DNA of 64,000 nucleotides from Vanilla planifolia (Eukaryota > Streptophyta > Magnoliopsida > Asparagales > Orchidaceae): the NCBI GenBank assembly GCA_023846275.1, contig JAIUJO010001337.1, positions 123,501 through 187,500 of the forward strand. The letters are read 5' to 3'. How positions within the stretch are numbered: the first letter of the stretch is position 1; each line of letters opens with the position of its first letter. The notes below the pieces were generated by a model, which was given only the letters and a program-made list of their open reading frames with translations, made no database searches and had not been told where the DNA came from. This document shows, piece by piece, positions 62,646 through 64,000 of this stretch. The position numbers and the translations under genes are program-made.

Positions 62646-62666
62646 GATGATGATGATGATGATGAT
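62646..62666 (+). repeat. (GAT)7 microsatellite inside the GAA tract
   Basis: Seven perfect GAT units in the same triplet phase as the surrounding GAA, preceded by GTA and five GAA. Confidence 0.95.
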
Positions 62667-62808
62667 GAAGAAGAAGAAAGAGAAGAAAAAAAGAAGAAAA
62701 AGAAGAAAAAGTCGAAGAAGAAGAAGAAGAAGTAGAAGATGAAGAAGAAGACCAGAAGAAGAGGAAGAAGAAGAAGAAGAATAGGAAGATGAAGTAGAAG
62801 AAGAAGAA

Positions 62809-62826
62809 GATGATGATGATGATGAT
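62809..62826 (+). repeat. (GAT)6 microsatellite inside the GAA tract
   Basis: Six perfect GAT units preceded by GTA and four GAA. The matching context at 62,628 indicates a tandem duplication of about 165 bases within the trinucleotide tract. Confidence 0.93.
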
Positions 62827-63309
62827 GAAGAAGAAGGAGAAGAAGAAGAAGAAGAGGAAGAAGGAGAACGAAAAGATAGAGAAGAATAAGAAAAGAAGAA
62901 GAAAAAGAAGTAGGAGAAGAAAAAGATGAAGATAAGAAGAAAGAAAAGAAGAAGAAGAAGAAGAAGAAGATGAAGAAGAAAAAGAAGAAGAAGAAGGAGA
63001 ATAACAAGAAGGAGAAGAAGGAGAAGGAAAAGACAAAGAAGTAGTAGAAGAAGAAGAAGAACAAGAAGAAGAAGAAGAAGAAGAAGAAGAGGAATAGAAG
63101 AAGAAGAAGAAGAAGAAGAAGATGAAGAAGAAAAAGAAGAAGAAGAAGAAGAGAAATGAGAAGAAGAAGAAGAAGAAGAAAAAGAAGAAGAAAAAGAAGA
63201 TAAAGACGAAGAAGCGGAAGAAGAAGAAGAAGAAGAAGAAAAAGTAGAAAAATAAGATGACGAAAAAGAAGAAGAAGAGGAAGAAGAAGAAGGGAAAGGG
63301 GAAGAAGGA

Positions 63310-63350
63310 GAAGAAGAAGAAGAAGAAGAAGAAGAAGAAGAAGAAGAAGA
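63310..63350 (+). repeat. Longest uninterrupted GAA run noticed
   Basis: About 40 bases of perfect AAG/GAA repeat, longer than any perfect run of the pentamer array. It points to recent expansion of this part. Confidence 0.9.
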
Positions 63351-63658
63351 GAGGAGAGAAGAAGAAGAAGAAGAGGAAGATGGTGTTGAAGAAGACGAAG
63401 AAGAAGACGAAGACAAAGAAGAAGAAGAAGAAGAAGAGGAAGTAGAAGAAGACGAAAAAAATGAGAAGAAGAACAAGAAGAAAAAAAGGAAGAAGAAGAG
63501 GAAGAAGAAGAAAAAGATGAAGAACAAGAAGAAGATGAAGGTGAAGAAAAAGAAGAAGAAGAAGAAGAACAAGAAGTGTAAGTGATAAAGAAGAAGTAGA
63601 TGAAGAAGGTGAAGAAGAAGAAGAAGAAGAAGAAGAAGAAGGAGAAGAAGGAAAAGTA

Positions 63659-63709
63659 GGAGAAGAAGGAGAAGAAGGAGAAGAAGGAGAAGAAGGAGAA
63701 GGAGAAGAA
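63659..63709 (+). repeat. GGAGAAGAA nonamer repeat
   Basis: Four perfect nonamers (63,659-63,694) are followed by GGAGAA and a fifth nonamer. Confidence 0.92.
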
Positions 63710-63715
63710 GAAGAA

Positions 63716-63745
63716 GAATAAGAATATGAATAAGAATAAGAATAA
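63716..63745 (+). repeat. GAATAA hexamer repeat
   Basis: Five hexamers, four perfect and one with A changed to T in the last base. Each carries TAA, closing one forward frame. Confidence 0.92.
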
Positions 63746-64000
63746 GAAGTAGAAGAAGAAGAAGATGAAGAAGAAGAAGAAGAAGTGGGAGAAGAAGAAG
63801 ACGATGAAGAATAAGAAGAAGATTATGATGATGTAGAAAGGCGAGAAGAAGTAGTAGAAGAAGGAGAAGAAGAACGAGGAGGAGGAGAAGAAGAAGAGGA
63901 AGAAGTAGTCAAAAGAATAAGAAGAAGAAGATGAAGAAGAAGAATGACCAGAAGATGAAGAAGAAAAAGAAGAAGAAGAAGAAGATGATGATAATGAAGA

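Larger units (their letters stand above)
62261..64000 (+). repeat. GAA/AAG trinucleotide repeat tract, continuing past the window end
   Basis: The five-base rhythm stops and a three-base rhythm of GAA begins, with interspersed GAT, GAC, GAG, GTA, AAA and GGA triplets and occasional one- or two-base phase shifts. The first 200 bases are the most degenerate (CAA, AAC and TAA variants and a short GTATAGTAAG relic near 62,302). The tract is purer at about 63,040-63,240 and 63,300-63,350. The + strand is nearly all purine, the same polarity as the neighbouring satellite. Long homopurine GAA tracts are known to form intramolecular triplexes. No coding function is supported: forward frames hit TAA, TAG or TGA repeatedly, and reverse frames are poly-Phe/Ser/Leu. 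Confidence 0.96.

Noticed and set aside
62406..62735. Glutamate-rich coding exon
   Set aside because: No ATG and no clear splice context. Stops bound the frame within 110 codons, and the repeat phase shifts nearby. Kept only as a low-interest finding.
63257..63445. Plus-strand open frame of 62 codons, Lys/Arg-rich
   Set aside because: This is the AAG phase of the trinucleotide repeat, opened by an ATG from GATGA. It is pure low complexity.
62238..63572. Minus-strand open frame of 444 codons, poly-Phe/Ser/Leu, and two overlapping ones
   Set aside because: It is the reverse complement of a GAA/GAT tract (TTC, TCT, CTT, ATC), which lacks stops by composition. The string is homopolymeric with no protein-like features.

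Overview
This window contains no gene that I can support. It is satellite DNA from end to end, so the source is almost certainly a eukaryotic nuclear genome, in a heterochromatic or similarly repeat-rich region. Nothing in it identifies the species. Five-base motifs of the TTAGG kind occur, which is the arthropod-type telomere motif, but only as scattered variants, so they are weak evidence for a lineage.

Positions 1 to about 62,260 are one continuous, diverged pentanucleotide satellite. Two flavours of the pentamer alternate throughout. One is a purine-rich matrix of TAGAG units, usually some tens of bases to over 200 long. The other is short cassettes of TAGGC/TAGGT units, usually 20-80 bases. 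Entry into a cassette nearly always goes through a six-base unit (TAGAGC) followed by TAGGT and then TAGGC units. The exit back to TAGAG stays in the five-base phase. This polarity is the same at every position I read, with the purine-rich strand always on the + strand, and I saw no inversion.

On top of this base pattern lie larger duplications, found by matching rare variants by eye. They include about 0.7 kb at 1 and 3026, a tandem pair of about 160 bp at 20.3-20.65 kb, a tandem pair of about 650 bp at 22.25-23.4 kb, and a roughly 71-bp triplet at 25.9-26.1 kb. There is also a spacing of about 1.25 kb at 34.3/35.6 kb, a nearly identical 73-bp patch at 38.1/41.3 kb, and a tandem pair of about 1.1 kb at 42.7-44.9 kb. 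Homopurine patches rich in AGGAG units recur inside the TAGAG matrix. A few short islands have lost the five-base rhythm.

At about 62,261 the sequence switches abruptly to a GAA/AAG trinucleotide tract that runs to the window end (1,740 bases visible) and carries GAT, GGAGAAGAA and GAATAA sub-repeats. Its purine strand is also on +.

The many open reading frames on the minus strand are a by-product of the repeat. CTCTA repeats read as a Leu-Tyr-Ser-Thr-Leu cycle in all three frames and end when a TAGGC cassette supplies a stop. The trinucleotide tract gives poly-Phe/Ser/Leu in the same way. No RNA gene, transposon, CRISPR array, origin or regulatory element was recognised.
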